This document shows positions 9,278 to 18,666 of a DNA stretch of 64,000 bases, one piece after another. Origin of the DNA: Lacticaseibacillus hulanensis. Its GTDB lineage: Bacteria > Bacillota > Bacilli > Lactobacillales > Lactobacillaceae. The DNA is taken from NCBI RefSeq assembly GCF_004010095.1, contig NZ_RRYD01000013.1:19774-83773 (forward strand). Direction: 5' to 3'. The translations under genes and the position numbers were made by a program. Position 1 is the stretch's first letter. Each line of letters begins with the position of its first letter. The notes beneath the pieces are model-generated. The model worked only from the letters and a program-made list of their open reading frames with translations, had not been told where the DNA came from and made no database searches.

Positions 9278-10741
9278 TTATTTGGTGATGTCAGTGTCCT
9301 TAAGCAGGATATCACCGGTCACGGTACTAATGTTGACGGTCGCGAGGGTGGCACCCGGACGGTTGAAGTCCAGAGTGTGCATCAACTTGCTTGGTGCCTG
9401 AACGTCCTGCATGCGGGAACGAATGCTCCCGAAGCGGGTCTTCGCGTGGCCGCTCATTCCCTGTTCAAGTGGCAGCGCCAGCTTCACGTCACCATTGACA
9501 CTGGTTGCTGTGACAGCTTCAATTGGTTCTGTTACTGTCAGTTTCGCATCGCCGTTCACGGTTGTCAATTTCAGGCTGTTAGCAGAACCCGCAAAGCGCG
9601 CGTCGCCGTTAACGGTGGACAGCACAGCCGACTTCAGCACGCTGTCCGTTGCCTTAACACTCCCATTCACGTTTTCAGCTTCGAGCATTACGGCGTGGGT
9701 GTTGCGGAAACGCAGATCCCCGTTGGTTGTCTTAACGTAGAAATCCTTGCCCTTAATATCTTCAAAGGTGATGTTCCCGTTCAGCGTCCGGGCAGCGAGG
9801 TGGTCATATTCCCGGCGCGGCAAACTAATGGTCAAGTTAGCCTCAACCCGCTTATTTGGCACTTGGAAAATGAAGCTGTCGTCGGACACTTCAATGCGGC
9901 TGCGTTCGGTGAAGGCGTCAAACGGTTCGCCCGCGACCTTCCCGAACAGGCGGACATTTGCAATCACCTGAATGTCGTCCTTGTCCCACTGGGTAAAGTG
10001 AATATCCCCGTTGGCCACATTCACGTCAAGCACGGTTGCCTGGTTGTGTTCGTAAGTGAAGGTGTGCGTAAAGCGCTGGGTCACAATCCCGGGAACGCGA
10101 ACGGTCACGTCCTTCCAATCGACGTTATCAATCACGGTCTTGGCCGTCTTCTTAACGATTGAGCCAATCTGGCTGGTGGCGTCGGTCACCGTCTTGCCCA
10201 AATCAGCGGCCGCACTCTTGGCCTGTGCCTGCCAGTCATCTGGCAACACCTTGTCGAGGCTGGAGTGAACCTGCTGCTTACGGAGGTCGCGTTCTAAGTC
10301 GCTGAGCTCCTGCTTAGCGGCAACCCGGGCTTCTTCAAGTGCGGTGGCCTTGGCCGTCAACTCTTGGTTCTGACCCTTCAGCGTCAGCCGTGCTTCAGCC
10401 TTTTCTGGCGTTAACGTGTCCAGATCTTCCATCGTGTCGTAAACAATAATCTGTTCGTCGTTTGCGGCAATCTGCCGGCGCAAAGAAGCCAATTCATCGG
10501 TTGTTGTGTCAAGCTTGGTCTTGGCCGCGGCACGCTTCTTTTCTAGTTCGTCGAGCTTCGCGTCAGTTTTGGCTTCCGGCTTTGCTTCATCCTGCTTCAC
10601 GTCATCAGGCTTTGGGGCCTCGGGTTCGGTTGGAGCTGTTTCCTTCCCCTGCGTTGCCAGGTTTTCAAGCAACACGAGTCCCTCTTCACTGGACAAAATA
10701 CCTTTTTTTACTAAGTCTAAAATTCGTTCACGTTCATTCAT
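9278..10741 (-). CDS. YvlB-like DUF4097 protein with coiled coil
   Basis: A 487-residue protein. The N-terminus MNERERILDLVKKGILSSEEG resembles the short helical SHOCT-like head of YvlB proteins. Residues about 25-165 are Glu/Lys/Ala-rich and predicted coiled coil. The C-terminal half is a repetitive beta-rich region with recurring NGD and VNGD turns, typical of DUF4097 (LiaG/YvlB) beta-helix domains. No membrane segment is seen. The frame extends upstream, but ATG 10741 with GGAGG nine bases before it fits the family. A role in envelope-stress signalling is suggested by family only. The upstream region runs directly into repeat element copy 1. Confidence 0.85.
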   Translation of the reverse strand: MNERERILDLVKKGILSSEEGLVLLENLATQGKETAPTEPEAPKPDDVKQDEAKPEAKTDAKLDELEKKRAAAKTKLDTTTDELASLRRQIAANDEQIIVYDTMEDLDTLTPEKAEARLTLKGQNQELTAKATALEEARVAAKQELSDLERDLRKQQVHSSLDKVLPDDWQAQAKSAAADLGKTVTDATSQIGSIVKKTAKTVIDNVDWKDVTVRVPGIVTQRFTHTFTYEHNQATVLDVNVANGDIHFTQWDKDDIQVIANVRLFGKVAGEPFDAFTERSRIEVSDDSFIFQVPNKRVEANLTISLPRREYDHLAARTLNGNITFEDIKGKDFYVKTTNGDLRFRNTHAVMLEAENVNGSVKATDSVLKSAVLSTVNGDARFAGSANSLKLTTVNGDAKLTVTEPIEAVTATSVNGDVKLALPLEQGMSGHAKTRFGSIRSRMQDVQAPSKLMHTLDFNRPGATLATVNISTVTGDILLKDTDITK

Positions 10742-10862
10742 TGATATGACCCTCCAATTTGCTGGTTCATTCGATAATCCTATTATGCGATGTGTTCGCC
10801 AAAAAAACATAGGGCCAAAGGTTGATTTTCCACTGGGTCTTGCGGCTGGGATACACTTTCGT

Positions 10863-11696
10863 TGTCCGGCAGCGTCAGTCCTTTTGGTGGTAGTAGGTAC
10901 TGAGTGGTATAGGGGCCGCGACTGGGCGGGGCCGGTGCGCGTTCCGTGCGGCTGGGATTTTCCGTGCGGCCGGTTGAAGCCCCAAAAACCGGGTCTTCAA
11001 CCTAAAAATTTAGCCCCGTATGTCCGTTCTTCGGGTTACGAACTTAATACGTATTGTTAGGACCTGTGGTGAAGCTTTGTTCTTCCTGACGGGTCTTAAT
11101 TTTTGCCGGCTATGGTGTGGATAAGCCCGGCGCAAAAACCGCACCGGTCTTCTCTCACCATAGCTTTCACAGGAAAATCCCAGCCGCACTACACGCGCAC
11201 CACCCCCGCCCAGTCGCTACATCGTGGTTAAAGTTTTCAGCCGTTGACAATGTTCAAATCGGGTACCATCTGTAAGAACTCGGGTTGAATCAGGATCTAT
11301 ACCACTGTCCAGCGGAGCGTTGTGGGGTTTGGCCGGAGGGTTCGGGCTGGGTCTCGGGTGTGCCGCCCAGCTGTGGCAACAAGAATAGAGGTTGTGACGA
11401 CCGCGCTTTTTGCGGTTGGCACAGCCTCTATTCTTGTGGGAAAAATTTAGATTTGTGTGAGGAGCTGTCGGAATGTTGATTACGAGACAGACCAAAAATT
11501 TAATCGCTAAGTATCGAACGAGTTAATAGCTAACTGCGACGATGCAAAGCTAAATTTTTAGTCTGGAGACGGCGGTTTTCCGGCTCCAGACGACCGCCAC
11601 AGCGACCACGGCGAAGCACACCCGAGACCCAGCCCAGACCCGGAGGCCAAACCCCACAACGCGGAGCCTCCACAAAACAACTGACGCTGCCGGACA
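10863..11696 (-). repeat. 834-bp structured non-coding element, copy 1 (inverted relative to copy 2)
   Basis: Near-full-length homologue of 32774-33625 in the opposite orientation. The ends carry a perfect 17-bp terminal inverted repeat (TGTCCGGCAGCGTCAGT and its complement), extendable imperfectly to about 27 bp. Read on the minus strand, two domains follow: a long-range helix of about 45 bp enclosing a 13+4-bp hairpin, then a second long-range helix enclosing three hairpins. No ORF longer than about 90 codons is shared by both copies. No transposase is seen. It fills the gap between phoU and the YvlB-like gene, just after the phoU terminator. A 12-mer of the element (TGCGGCTGGGAT) also occurs in the left flank. 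Function unknown; see findings. Confidence 0.9.
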
Positions 11697-11730
11697 GCAA
11701 AAGGCCACGCAGTAGATACTGCGTGGCCTT
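11697..11730 (-). terminator. Intrinsic terminator of phoU / pst operon
   Basis: Minus-strand 14-bp perfect stem AAGGCCACGCAGTA / TACTGCGTGGCCTT closing a tiny loop, with a TTTT-containing tail that touches the end of element copy 1. Confidence 0.85.
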
Positions 11731-11737
11731 GAGGTAG

Positions 11738-12415
11738 TTAGAACTGATCTTCCTCAGTACTGGAATTGAGTTCCACCAGTTTACCCGTCTTGAGGTAGAC
11801 AATCCACTCGCAGATGTTGGTCACGTAATCGCCAATCCGTTCCAGGTACGACGCAACGAGCATGTAGTCCATCCCGCCAACAACTGTATCGACGTTCTGC
11901 TTCATGTTTTCAATGCATTCCGAGTAGATTTTCCGGGAAAAATCGTTGATGCCGTGGTCCTCAGTGGCAATCGCGCGTGCACGCTCCTCGTCATCGTGAA
12001 CGTACGCATCAAGGACCTCGTCCGACATCTTCTTCACGGCGTCGGCCATTTTGCGCAAGTCTGATTCAATGCTCAATACACGGGTGTTCCCCTTAACGCG
12101 GATGGTGGACTTAGCGATGGAAACGGCATGATCCCCCATCCGTTCCAAATCGGAACTGGCCTTCATTGCCGTAACAACAAGGCGCAAATCACTCGTCACC
12201 GGTTGCTGCAACGCAATTAGTTCAAAGCAACGTTTTTCCAGACTCATCTGGCGCTCGTTAATCAGGTAATCACTGTCAATCACCTCACGAGCCAGGTCCT
12301 TATCGTGATTGATAAATGCCTTCGCAGACTTGTAAACAACAGCATTCACCATCATTCCGAGTTCAGAGAAGTCGACATGCAGGGTTTTGAGTTCTTGACT
12401 GAATTCTTGACGCAT
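11738..12415 (-). CDS. phoU: Phosphate-specific transport system accessory protein PhoU
   Basis: A 225-residue all-helical PhoU with the two repeated three-helix units and metal-binding E/D-rich segments. In the family it couples Pst transporter state to PhoR and represses the Pho response. ATG 12415 is preceded by AAGGAGG at nine bases. It is the last gene of pstS-pstC-pstA-pstB-pstB-phoU, 43 bp after the second ATPase gene, and is closed by a terminator. Confidence 0.95.
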   Translation of the reverse strand: MRQEFSQELKTLHVDFSELGMMVNAVVYKSAKAFINHDKDLAREVIDSDYLINERQMSLEKRCFELIALQQPVTSDLRLVVTAMKASSDLERMGDHAVSIAKSTIRVKGNTRVLSIESDLRKMADAVKKMSDEVLDAYVHDDEERARAIATEDHGINDFSRKIYSECIENMKQNVDTVVGGMDYMLVASYLERIGDYVTNICEWIVYLKTGKLVELNSSTEEDQF

Positions 12416-12458
12416 TTTGGGGGTCCTCCTTATCGTGCGACCACTTGTTCAGCGAACC

Positions 12459-13217
12459 TTAGCCAAAACGCCCGCTGATGTAATCTTCCGTCTCTTTCTT
12501 ATCTGGGTTCATAAAAATCTTCTTCGTTGGCGCATATTCAATCAGGTTGCCCTGCAGGAAGAATGCAGTTCGGTCCGAAATCCGTGAGGCCTGCTGCATG
12601 TTATGCGTCACAATAATGATAGTGTATTTTTCCCGTAATTCAAGCAGCATATTCTCAATCTGCGTTGAAGAAATCGGGTCAAGTGCGCTCGTTGGTTCAT
12701 CCATCAAAATCACGTCTGGTTCAACCGCTAGCACGCGGGCAATCGCCACGCGCTGCTGCTGGCCACCGGACAAGCCGAGCGCGGAATCGTGGAGTTTGTC
12801 CTTCACCTCATCCCATAAAGCGGCCTGACGCAGACTCTTTTCGACGGCTGCATCAAGTTTGGCGCGGTCCTTCACGCCGGCAAGCCGCAGCCCGTAAATA
12901 ACGTTTTCGTAGATGCTAAACGGAAACGGGACTGGCTGCTGGAAAACCATGCCAACACGCTTACGCAATTTAACCACATCGGTGTCGGGTGCATAAATAT
13001 CTTGACCGTCTAGGCGAATATCACCGGAAACTTTGGCACTGTCAATTAAATCATTCATGCGGTTCAAGCAACGCAAGAAGGTGGACTTGCCACAACCACT
13101 GGGACCGATCATGGCGGTGATTTCACCGCGTGCAAATTCAAGATTGATGCCGTGAAGTGCCTCGAAGTCGCCGTAATGGAGCCGGACGTCCTTGGCGGTA
13201 ATAATTGGCTCGTTCAT
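12459..13217 (-). CDS. pstB: Phosphate ABC transporter ATP-binding protein
   Basis: A 252-residue ABC ATPase: Walker [10 protein letters not shown] at 38-46, signature LSGGQQQR, Walker B VILMDEP, and the PstB-typical [15 protein letters not shown]. It powers phosphate uptake through PstC/PstA. The frame extends about 45 codons upstream into the preceding gene. The ATG at 13217, six bases after GGGAGG, gives the usual start and leaves a 16-bp gap after the first ATPase gene. Two tandem pstB paralogues are common in lactobacilli. Confidence 0.95.
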   Translation of the reverse strand: MNEPIITAKDVRLHYGDFEALHGINLEFARGEITAMIGPSGCGKSTFLRCLNRMNDLIDSAKVSGDIRLDGQDIYAPDTDVVKLRKRVGMVFQQPVPFPFSIYENVIYGLRLAGVKDRAKLDAAVEKSLRQAALWDEVKDKLHDSALGLSGGQQQRVAIARVLAVEPDVILMDEPTSALDPISSTQIENMLLELREKYTIIIVTHNMQQASRISDRTAFFLQGNLIEYAPTKKIFMNPDKKETEDYISGRFG

Positions 13218-13233
13218 CTTTTCCCTCCCTGAG

Positions 13234-14031
13234 TTACCCGAAGTGACCGGCAACATAATCATCGGTTGCCTGCATCTTCGGCCGCGTAAATATACGACGG
13301 GTTTCGTCGAATTCGACGCAATCACCGCTGTAAAAGAATGCCGTATAGTCACTGATACGCGCGGCTTGTTGCATATTATGCGTCACGATAATAATTGTGT
13401 ACTTGTCCTTCAGCTGCAGCATCGTGTCTTCCACGGCGGCCGTCGAAATTGGGTCGAGCGCGCTTGCCGGTTCGTCCATGAGTAACACGTCTGGGTGCAT
13501 CGCAATTGCCCGCGCAATGCAGAGGCGCTGCTGCTGACCACCGGAAAGTGCCTGGGCGCTCTTGTGCAACTTGTCTTTGACCTCATCCCACAAGGCTGCC
13601 TGCTTCAAGCTGGTTTCGACTGCTTCATCGAGGACCGTCTTATCTTTTTCACCAAAACGCCGCAGCGCAAAGGTGATGTTGTCGTAAATGGACTTGGCAA
13701 ACGGGTTGGGCCGCTGGAACACCATCCCAATGTGCCTGCGCATCTCGTAGACGTCAATCCCCTTGGCGTTGATGTCGAGGCCGCGGTACATGATTTTGCC
13801 AGTAACCGAACTGCCATCAATCGTGTCGTTCATGCGATTCAGGGACCTGAGGAATGTGGACTTTCCCGAACCGCTGGGCCCAATGAGCGCGGTGATTTTG
13901 TAGCGTTCAAACGGCAGAGTTACACCGTGCACCGCTTCCTTTGACCCGTAGAAAACACGCAAGTCTTCAGTGCTCAGTGCGAGTTCTGCAGTTGCAGGTA
14001 GTTCGCGAATGAATTGTTTTGGTTCAGCCAT
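13234..14031 (-). CDS. pstB: Phosphate ABC transporter ATP-binding protein (upstream paralogue)
   Basis: A 265-residue PstB paralogue with Walker [10 protein letters not shown] at 51-59, signature LSGGQQQR and Walker B VLLMDEP. It has an extra N-terminal stretch of about 20 residues compared with its neighbour. ATG 14031 with GGAGG eight bases upstream is preferred over the in-frame TTG five codons earlier, which overlaps that ribosome site. Whether the two ATPases form a heterodimer or are alternative subunits cannot be told from sequence. Confidence 0.95.
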   Translation of the reverse strand: MAEPKQFIRELPATAELALSTEDLRVFYGSKEAVHGVTLPFERYKITALIGPSGSGKSTFLRSLNRMNDTIDGSSVTGKIMYRGLDINAKGIDVYEMRRHIGMVFQRPNPFAKSIYDNITFALRRFGEKDKTVLDEAVETSLKQAALWDEVKDKLHKSAQALSGGQQQRLCIARAIAMHPDVLLMDEPASALDPISTAAVEDTMLQLKDKYTIIIVTHNMQQAARISDYTAFFYSGDCVEFDETRRIFTRPKMQATDDYVAGHFG

Positions 14032-14059
14032 GTGTGTTTCCTCCAAATTCGACCAATGA

Positions 14060-14944
14060 TTAAGCGGCCGTCATCTTTTTGTGCAACAGCTTGCCCAGGT
14101 ACCGTGCTCCGAAGTTGAACAACAAAACAACGATGATCAATACCGCACTTGCACCTGCAGACACCGCTGCCGCATCGGGCTGAATCCCTTCAGAGTTAAT
14201 TTTCCAGATGTGGACCGCAAGCGTTTCTGCGGGCCTAAACGGTGACAGGGGGCTAGAAATCGACATCGGGTTCCAGTTGGTAAAGTCCAGTGCGGGTGCA
14301 CTCTGTCCGGCCGTGTAAATCAGCGCGGCGGCTTCACCAAAGACCCGTCCCGCCCCGAGCACCATCCCCGAGATAATGCCGGGCAGCGCTTCGGGAATAA
14401 CCACGCGCGTCACGGTCTCCCAGCGCGACAGACCAAGTGCCAGTCCGGCTTCTCGCTGCGTAAATGCGACCTGGTGCAGTGCATCCTCGACGTTTCGCGT
14501 CAGCAGCGGCAGGTTGAACACGGTTAATGCGAGCGCCCCACTCAGGATGGAAAAGCCCAGGTGCCACTGCAGAACGAAAATCAGAAAACCAAACAACCCG
14601 ACAACAACGGATGGCAAACTGCTCAGGATTTCAATCGAGGTCCGCACAACTTCCGTAATCCAGTTCTTCCGCGCGTATTCGGATAGATAAATCCCGGCGC
14701 CAAGCGCAATCGGCACCGAAATCAGCATCGACAGGAACAGCAGATAGAAGGAATTAAACAGCTGGTAAGCAATCCCCCCACCTTTTTCAAAGGCCTTGGC
14801 CGGACTCGTCAGGAAGTGCCAAGATATTTGCGGCACGCCCCGGAACAGAATGTAACCGAGCAGGCTCGCGAGAATTAAGACGATAATGCCCGCCACAACG
14901 TCGATGATTGCGGTGGCAATTTTATCAGCTCGTTTAGCGTTCAT
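14060..14944 (-). CDS. pstA: Phosphate ABC transporter permease PstA
   Basis: A 294-residue inner membrane permease with about six hydrophobic segments. The EAA loop region for ATPase contact ([25 protein letters not shown]) is visible in the middle. Its ATG overlaps the pstC stop codon (TAATG), indicating translational coupling. It forms the phosphate channel together with PstC. Confidence 0.95.
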   Translation of the reverse strand: MNAKRADKIATAIIDVVAGIIVLILASLLGYILFRGVPQISWHFLTSPAKAFEKGGGIAYQLFNSFYLLFLSMLISVPIALGAGIYLSEYARKNWITEVVRTSIEILSSLPSVVVGLFGFLIFVLQWHLGFSILSGALALTVFNLPLLTRNVEDALHQVAFTQREAGLALGLSRWETVTRVVIPEALPGIISGMVLGAGRVFGEAAALIYTAGQSAPALDFTNWNPMSISSPLSPFRPAETLAVHIWKINSEGIQPDAAAVSAGASAVLIIVVLLFNFGARYLGKLLHKKMTAA

Positions 14945-15870
14945 TACTTCATCTCCCCTCGCTTACCAATCCAGCGAACAATCAAATTAAAGGCCAGTGA
15001 CATTAGCAGCAGTAGCAGGGCTAATGACCAAAGCGCGTTGTTTTCAAGACTACCCATAACCGTGTTCCCAATTCCACTCGTCAGAACCGAAGTTAACGTG
15101 CTGGCAGGACTAATCAAGTTGTGCGGCATCAGCGCCGCGTTCCCAATAACCATCTGCACAGCTAAGGCTTCACCGAAAGCACGGGCCATCCCGAAAACAA
15201 TCCCGGTCATAATTCCCGGCGTTGCTGCCCGCAAAACAACCTTGTAGATTGTCTGCCAGCGCGTCGCACCGAGAGCTAGGGACGCTTCCCGGTATCGCCG
15301 GGGCACTGCCTTAATCGCCTCAATGGTCATCGAGGTCACCGTTGGCAAAATCATGACAAAAAGCACGAACATCCCGGCAAGAATCCCAAACCCGGTCCCA
15401 CCAAAAATGTGGCGAATGGCTGGAACCACCACCGTCAGGCCCACGAACCCGTAGACAACGGACGGAATCCCCACCAGTAGATCAATCACCGGCTGCAGAA
15501 TTTTGCCGCCTCTTTTTGGCGCGATTTCGGTCATGAACAGGGCCGCACCAATCGCAAACGGTGTCGCGATGAGTGCGGACAGGAAAGTGACCCCAAAGCT
15601 ACCAACAATCATTGGCAGTGCACCGGTCTTGGGCACCCCCGAAGCATCGGTCGTCCCCGGGGCCCACGCAGTTTTACTGAGGAACTGCCACAGGTTAACC
15701 CCATTCTCGGTGAAGGTGGCAATCCCGCGGCTGGCAACGAACCAGAAAATCGCCGCTACGACCACCACAATCAATGCGATACAGCTAAAACTGATGATTT
15801 TGCCCATCCGCTCAGTCCGGGTGGCACGCGATGTTTTTTGTAGTGCCTTCCGAATTTCGTCGTTTTGCAT
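14944..15870 (-). CDS. pstC: Phosphate ABC transporter permease PstC
   Basis: A 308-residue permease with six hydrophobic segments and an EAA loop around REASLALGATRWQTI. A polar N-terminus precedes the first membrane span at about 26-48. ATG 15870 follows a GGGGG stretch and lies 11 bp after pstS. It partners with PstA. Confidence 0.95.
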   Translation of the reverse strand: MQNDEIRKALQKTSRATRTERMGKIISFSCIALIVVVVAAIFWFVASRGIATFTENGVNLWQFLSKTAWAPGTTDASGVPKTGALPMIVGSFGVTFLSALIATPFAIGAALFMTEIAPKRGGKILQPVIDLLVGIPSVVYGFVGLTVVVPAIRHIFGGTGFGILAGMFVLFVMILPTVTSMTIEAIKAVPRRYREASLALGATRWQTIYKVVLRAATPGIMTGIVFGMARAFGEALAVQMVIGNAALMPHNLISPASTLTSVLTSGIGNTVMGSLENNALWSLALLLLLMSLAFNLIVRWIGKRGEMK

Positions 15871-15881
15871 GATGCCGCCCC

Positions 15882-16748
15882 CTACTTCAGTTTTGTGATA
15901 TGCCCATCCACATCACGTTCAATCAACATGTCAGTAATGGGGATGTAACCCATCTGCGGCACGAGCTTCTGCTGCACCTTGTTGCTGAACATGTACTTGA
16001 GAAAGTTCTTCGTTAGTTTGTTTTGCTTCTTCTGGGTGTACATGTGCTCGTACGCCCAAATCTGCCACTTACCGGTGTGGACGTTATTCACCGTTGGGCT
16101 GACGTCATCCACGCTCATCGACCGGACCGACTTGTCCACGTACGAAAAGGCAACGTACGAAATTGCCCCCGGGGTGCTCGCAACAATCTGGCGCACCATC
16201 CCCGTTGAATCTTGTTCCTGAGCGGCTAGTGCCGGCTGACCCGCCATCACCCACTTCTCGAATGTGGCCCGCGTGCCGGAGCCTTGCGCCCGGTTCACGA
16301 GCACAATTTTCTGGTTTTTCCCGCCAACCTGGCGCCAGTTCGTGATGGTCCCGGTGAAAATACCACGCAGCTGCGCCATGGTCAGGTTGTGCACATTCAC
16401 GCCCTTGTTCACAATCGGCGTAATACCAACCACGGCAACTTTGTGGTCCACTAACTTAGAGGCGTTAATCCCGGTTTTTTCGCTCGCAAAAAGATCGGAA
16501 TTACCGATGGCCACTGCTCCCTCTTGAATCTGGGACAAGCCAGTGCCAGAGCCGCCGCCCTGCACGTTGATGAAGACACCAGTGTGGGCACTCGAATATT
16601 CCTCGCCTGCCGCCTCAACCAATGGCTGCAATGCCGAGCTACCAACAACCGTAATTGATTGCCCCTTCGTCTGACCACTACAACCAGCTAGACTCAATGC
16701 AAGCAAGCCGAGCGTGAGCACCCCAAGCCAAATTTTACGCGTGCGCAT
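15882..16748 (-). CDS. pstS: Phosphate-binding lipoprotein PstS
   Basis: A 288-residue solute-binding protein. A basic N-terminus (MRTRK) and hydrophobic core lead to the lipobox LAGC with lipid-modified Cys23, so it is anchored outside the membrane after Lgt processing. VVGSSALQPL and GGGSGTGLSQI are phosphate-binding loops typical of the family. The longest frame starts at a TTG that overlaps the GGAGG site; ATG 16748, eight bases after GGAGG, is chosen. It is the first gene of the pst operon and has a Pho-box promoter. Confidence 0.95.
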   Translation of the reverse strand: MRTRKIWLGVLTLGLLALSLAGCSGQTKGQSITVVGSSALQPLVEAAGEEYSSAHTGVFINVQGGGSGTGLSQIQEGAVAIGNSDLFASEKTGINASKLVDHKVAVVGITPIVNKGVNVHNLTMAQLRGIFTGTITNWRQVGGKNQKIVLVNRAQGSGTRATFEKWVMAGQPALAAQEQDSTGMVRQIVASTPGAISYVAFSYVDKSVRSMSVDDVSPTVNNVHTGKWQIWAYEHMYTQKKQNKLTKNFLKYMFSNKVQQKLVPQMGYIPITDMLIERDVDGHITKLK

Positions 16749-16775
16749 GCGGTCCACCTCCAATTCATTATTTTC

Positions 16776-16830
16776 ATAATATCAACGAGATGTAAAATCC
16801 GTGCAGACGTCATGTAAAGGTTAGGTAAAA
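16776..16830 (-). promoter_or_regulatory. PhoP-box array and -10 of the pst operon
   Basis: Read on the minus strand, four 11-bp units follow one another: TTTTACCTAAC, CTTTACATGAC, GTCTGCACGGA and TTTTACATCTC (16787-16830). Three keep the TTTAC core; the third is degenerate. A TATTAT -10 (16776-16781) follows with no good -35 at 17 bp, as expected for an activator-dependent promoter. PhoP of Bacillus binds TTAACA-like direct repeats at 11-bp spacing, and phoP lies next door. Confidence 0.7.
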
Positions 16831-16920
16831 TTGACAAAAATCTAATGACACACCTCTATTGCAGCGTTCAGCGCTGCGTCTGCTGCGGTCGCTGGCCTGC
16901 TTTAACGGCCACCAAACAGC

Positions 16921-16966
16921 AAAAAGGTGCGCCACCTGCAATGATTGCAATTGGCACACCCTTTTA
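16921..16966 (-). terminator. Terminator downstream of phoR
   Basis: Minus-strand hairpin AAAAGGGTGTGCC / GGCGCACCTTTTT with an inner TTGCA / TGCAG-like part and a T tail. It shares the TGTGCCAA core with the hairpins at 46111-46160 and inside both ~840-bp elements. A second GC-rich hairpin may lie at 16861-16880. Nothing else is seen in 16967-17049. Confidence 0.7.
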
Positions 16967-17049
16967 AGTTACAAACAATATTGACACCGAATGTTAAGCC
17001 GCTGGGCGCCCGAAAGTTTACGTTCTTGCCGCCACCGCTATCCGTTCGC

Positions 17050-18666
17050 CTAGACCACGACCGTAACCTTTGTTCCGACCCCAGGTTCACTTTCCAAACT
17101 GATTGAGCCGTCAAGTGCGCGCACAGCGTCAGCCGTAATCGCTAACCCCAGACCGGTACCGCCATTGTTGCGACTGCGAGCCTTGTCAACGCGATAGAAC
17201 CGTTCAAAAATCCGTTCCTGGTCAGCCTTCGGAATCCCAATACCAGTGTCGGTGACGGTGAGCCGCATCTTGGCCCCATCTTGCGTCGCCACCACGTGCA
17301 CAGAGCCGCCATTGCGATTATAAAAGACCGCATTATCCACCAGGTTGCGCACAATTTGCGTTAACCTGCCCGGCGAACTAATGATGGTCATCTCCTCCGG
17401 CACCGTGACGCTCACCTTAACGTCACGCTTGGCCGCTGGTTTGCGCAGGTTATTCACCGTCGTGTTGATGATTTCGCTAATGTTCACCTCGCGCTGTTCT
17501 TCGGGAACACCCCCGCGCTGGAGCGTCAGAATATCATTAATCAGCGTCGTTAGCCGTTTCGATTCCTTTTGAATAATTGTCAGAAACTGGGTGAGCGTCG
17601 CCGGATCATCTTTAGCGCCACCGAGCAACGTTTCCGCAAAACCGCTGATTGCGGTCACCGGCGTCTTCAATTCGTGACTGACGTTCGCGACGAAATCCGA
17701 CTGCATCTGCTCAACGTGGTGCATTTCGGTTACGTCGTACAAAATCACGAGCACCTGGACAACTGCGTCACTATCCCGAATCGGAACAACCGTGGCGTCA
17801 ACTGTCCGCCCGGTTTGGGCAATGGTCAGCTCTTGATGGTTGCTTGCACCATTGGCCAAGACGTCCTCAATACAGTGAACTAATTCGTATTCCTTCACGT
17901 CATCCACATACGGGTGCTCGCCATCACCAATGACGATGCCAAGCAAATCACCAAACGCGGGGTTCGTGAGTACAACATCACGATCGGTGTCCACCAGCAT
18001 AATTCCCTGGGGCAAATTATCAATCAACCGAGTGAACCTAGTACTGCGCACCCGCATGTGCCGCCGCATGGACGTTAACGAATCATTCAGTAGCTGCGTT
18101 TCACGAACAGCACCATACAGGCGCGAATGCTTGGTAACGAGCACCGGCTTAGCCACGTTGCCTTGGCGCAGTTCCCGCAGCGCCGAGCTGAGGGATTGCA
18201 ATTCACGGCGCAGCGCCGAATCCGCAATCAGGCGGGACGCGAGCAAGCTGATTACCACTAGCCAGTAGATGAGGGTGGTGATAATCACCGTTTGTGGTGC
18301 CACCGTCATCAACCCTTGGCGGCGCTGCGTGATTGCCATTAGCTTACCGTTGATGCGTGCACGGTAGACAAGCTCCGGGACGCCGTGAATGTGAATCAGG
18401 TCGTACGAATTGGCGCGCGGTGCGTGGCCACTGACGGTATGACTGCGTAAATCCCGAGCGCGAATTGAATCACCCTCGAGATCGACAATGTGCATATCCA
18501 CGCCAGCCGGCACCTTAGTTGTTGAAGTGACCAGCTGCGACACCGTCTTCAGTGACTCACGCTGGTGCTGGTGGACGGCCTCGCTTGCCCCAAAACCTAG
18601 GGCAAAAAAGCCCACTATTGCTAGCAGGCCAAGCACAATTATTCTGGTTCGTTCATGCTTAAGCAT
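17050..18666 (-). CDS. phoR: Phosphate-sensing histidine kinase PhoR
   Basis: A 538-residue membrane histidine kinase. TM1 is at about 8-27, an extracytoplasmic loop spans about 28-122, and TM2 about 124-146. A linker and a PAS-like domain (about 212-315) precede the H box NVSHELKTP with phospho-acceptor His331. The N, G1 and G2 boxes (NLVDNAVFYN, DTGIGIP, GGTGLGLAI) form the ATPase domain. It phosphorylates PhoP under phosphate limitation. The frame extends upstream into phoP, but ATG 18666 has GGAGG nine bases before it and overlaps the phoP end by 8 bp, so the pair is coupled. Confidence 0.93.
   Translation of the reverse strand: MLKHERTRIIVLGLLAIVGFFALGFGASEAVHQHQRESLKTVSQLVTSTTKVPAGVDMHIVDLEGDSIRARDLRSHTVSGHAPRANSYDLIHIHGVPELVYRARINGKLMAITQRRQGLMTVAPQTVIITTLIYWLVVISLLASRLIADSALRRELQSLSSALRELRQGNVAKPVLVTKHSRLYGAVRETQLLNDSLTSMRRHMRVRSTRFTRLIDNLPQGIMLVDTDRDVVLTNPAFGDLLGIVIGDGEHPYVDDVKEYELVHCIEDVLANGASNHQELTIAQTGRTVDATVVPIRDSDAVVQVLVILYDVTEMHHVEQMQSDFVANVSHELKTPVTAISGFAETLLGGAKDDPATLTQFLTIIQKESKRLTTLINDILTLQRGGVPEEQREVNISEIINTTVNNLRKPAAKRDVKVSVTVPEEMTIISSPGRLTQIVRNLVDNAVFYNRNGGSVHVVATQDGAKMRLTVTDTGIGIPKADQERIFERFYRVDKARSRNNGGTGLGLAITADAVRALDGSISLESEPGVGTKVTVVV

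Noticed and set aside
10742..10862. Promoter of the YvlB-like gene
   Set aside because: CATAAT is present on the minus strand but has no acceptable -35 at 16-18 bp, so I did not call it.
10806..11802. ORFs of 60-180 codons inside element copy 1
   Set aside because: None keeps its frame in copy 2, none has a convincing ribosome site, and the sequence is dominated by inverted repeats.
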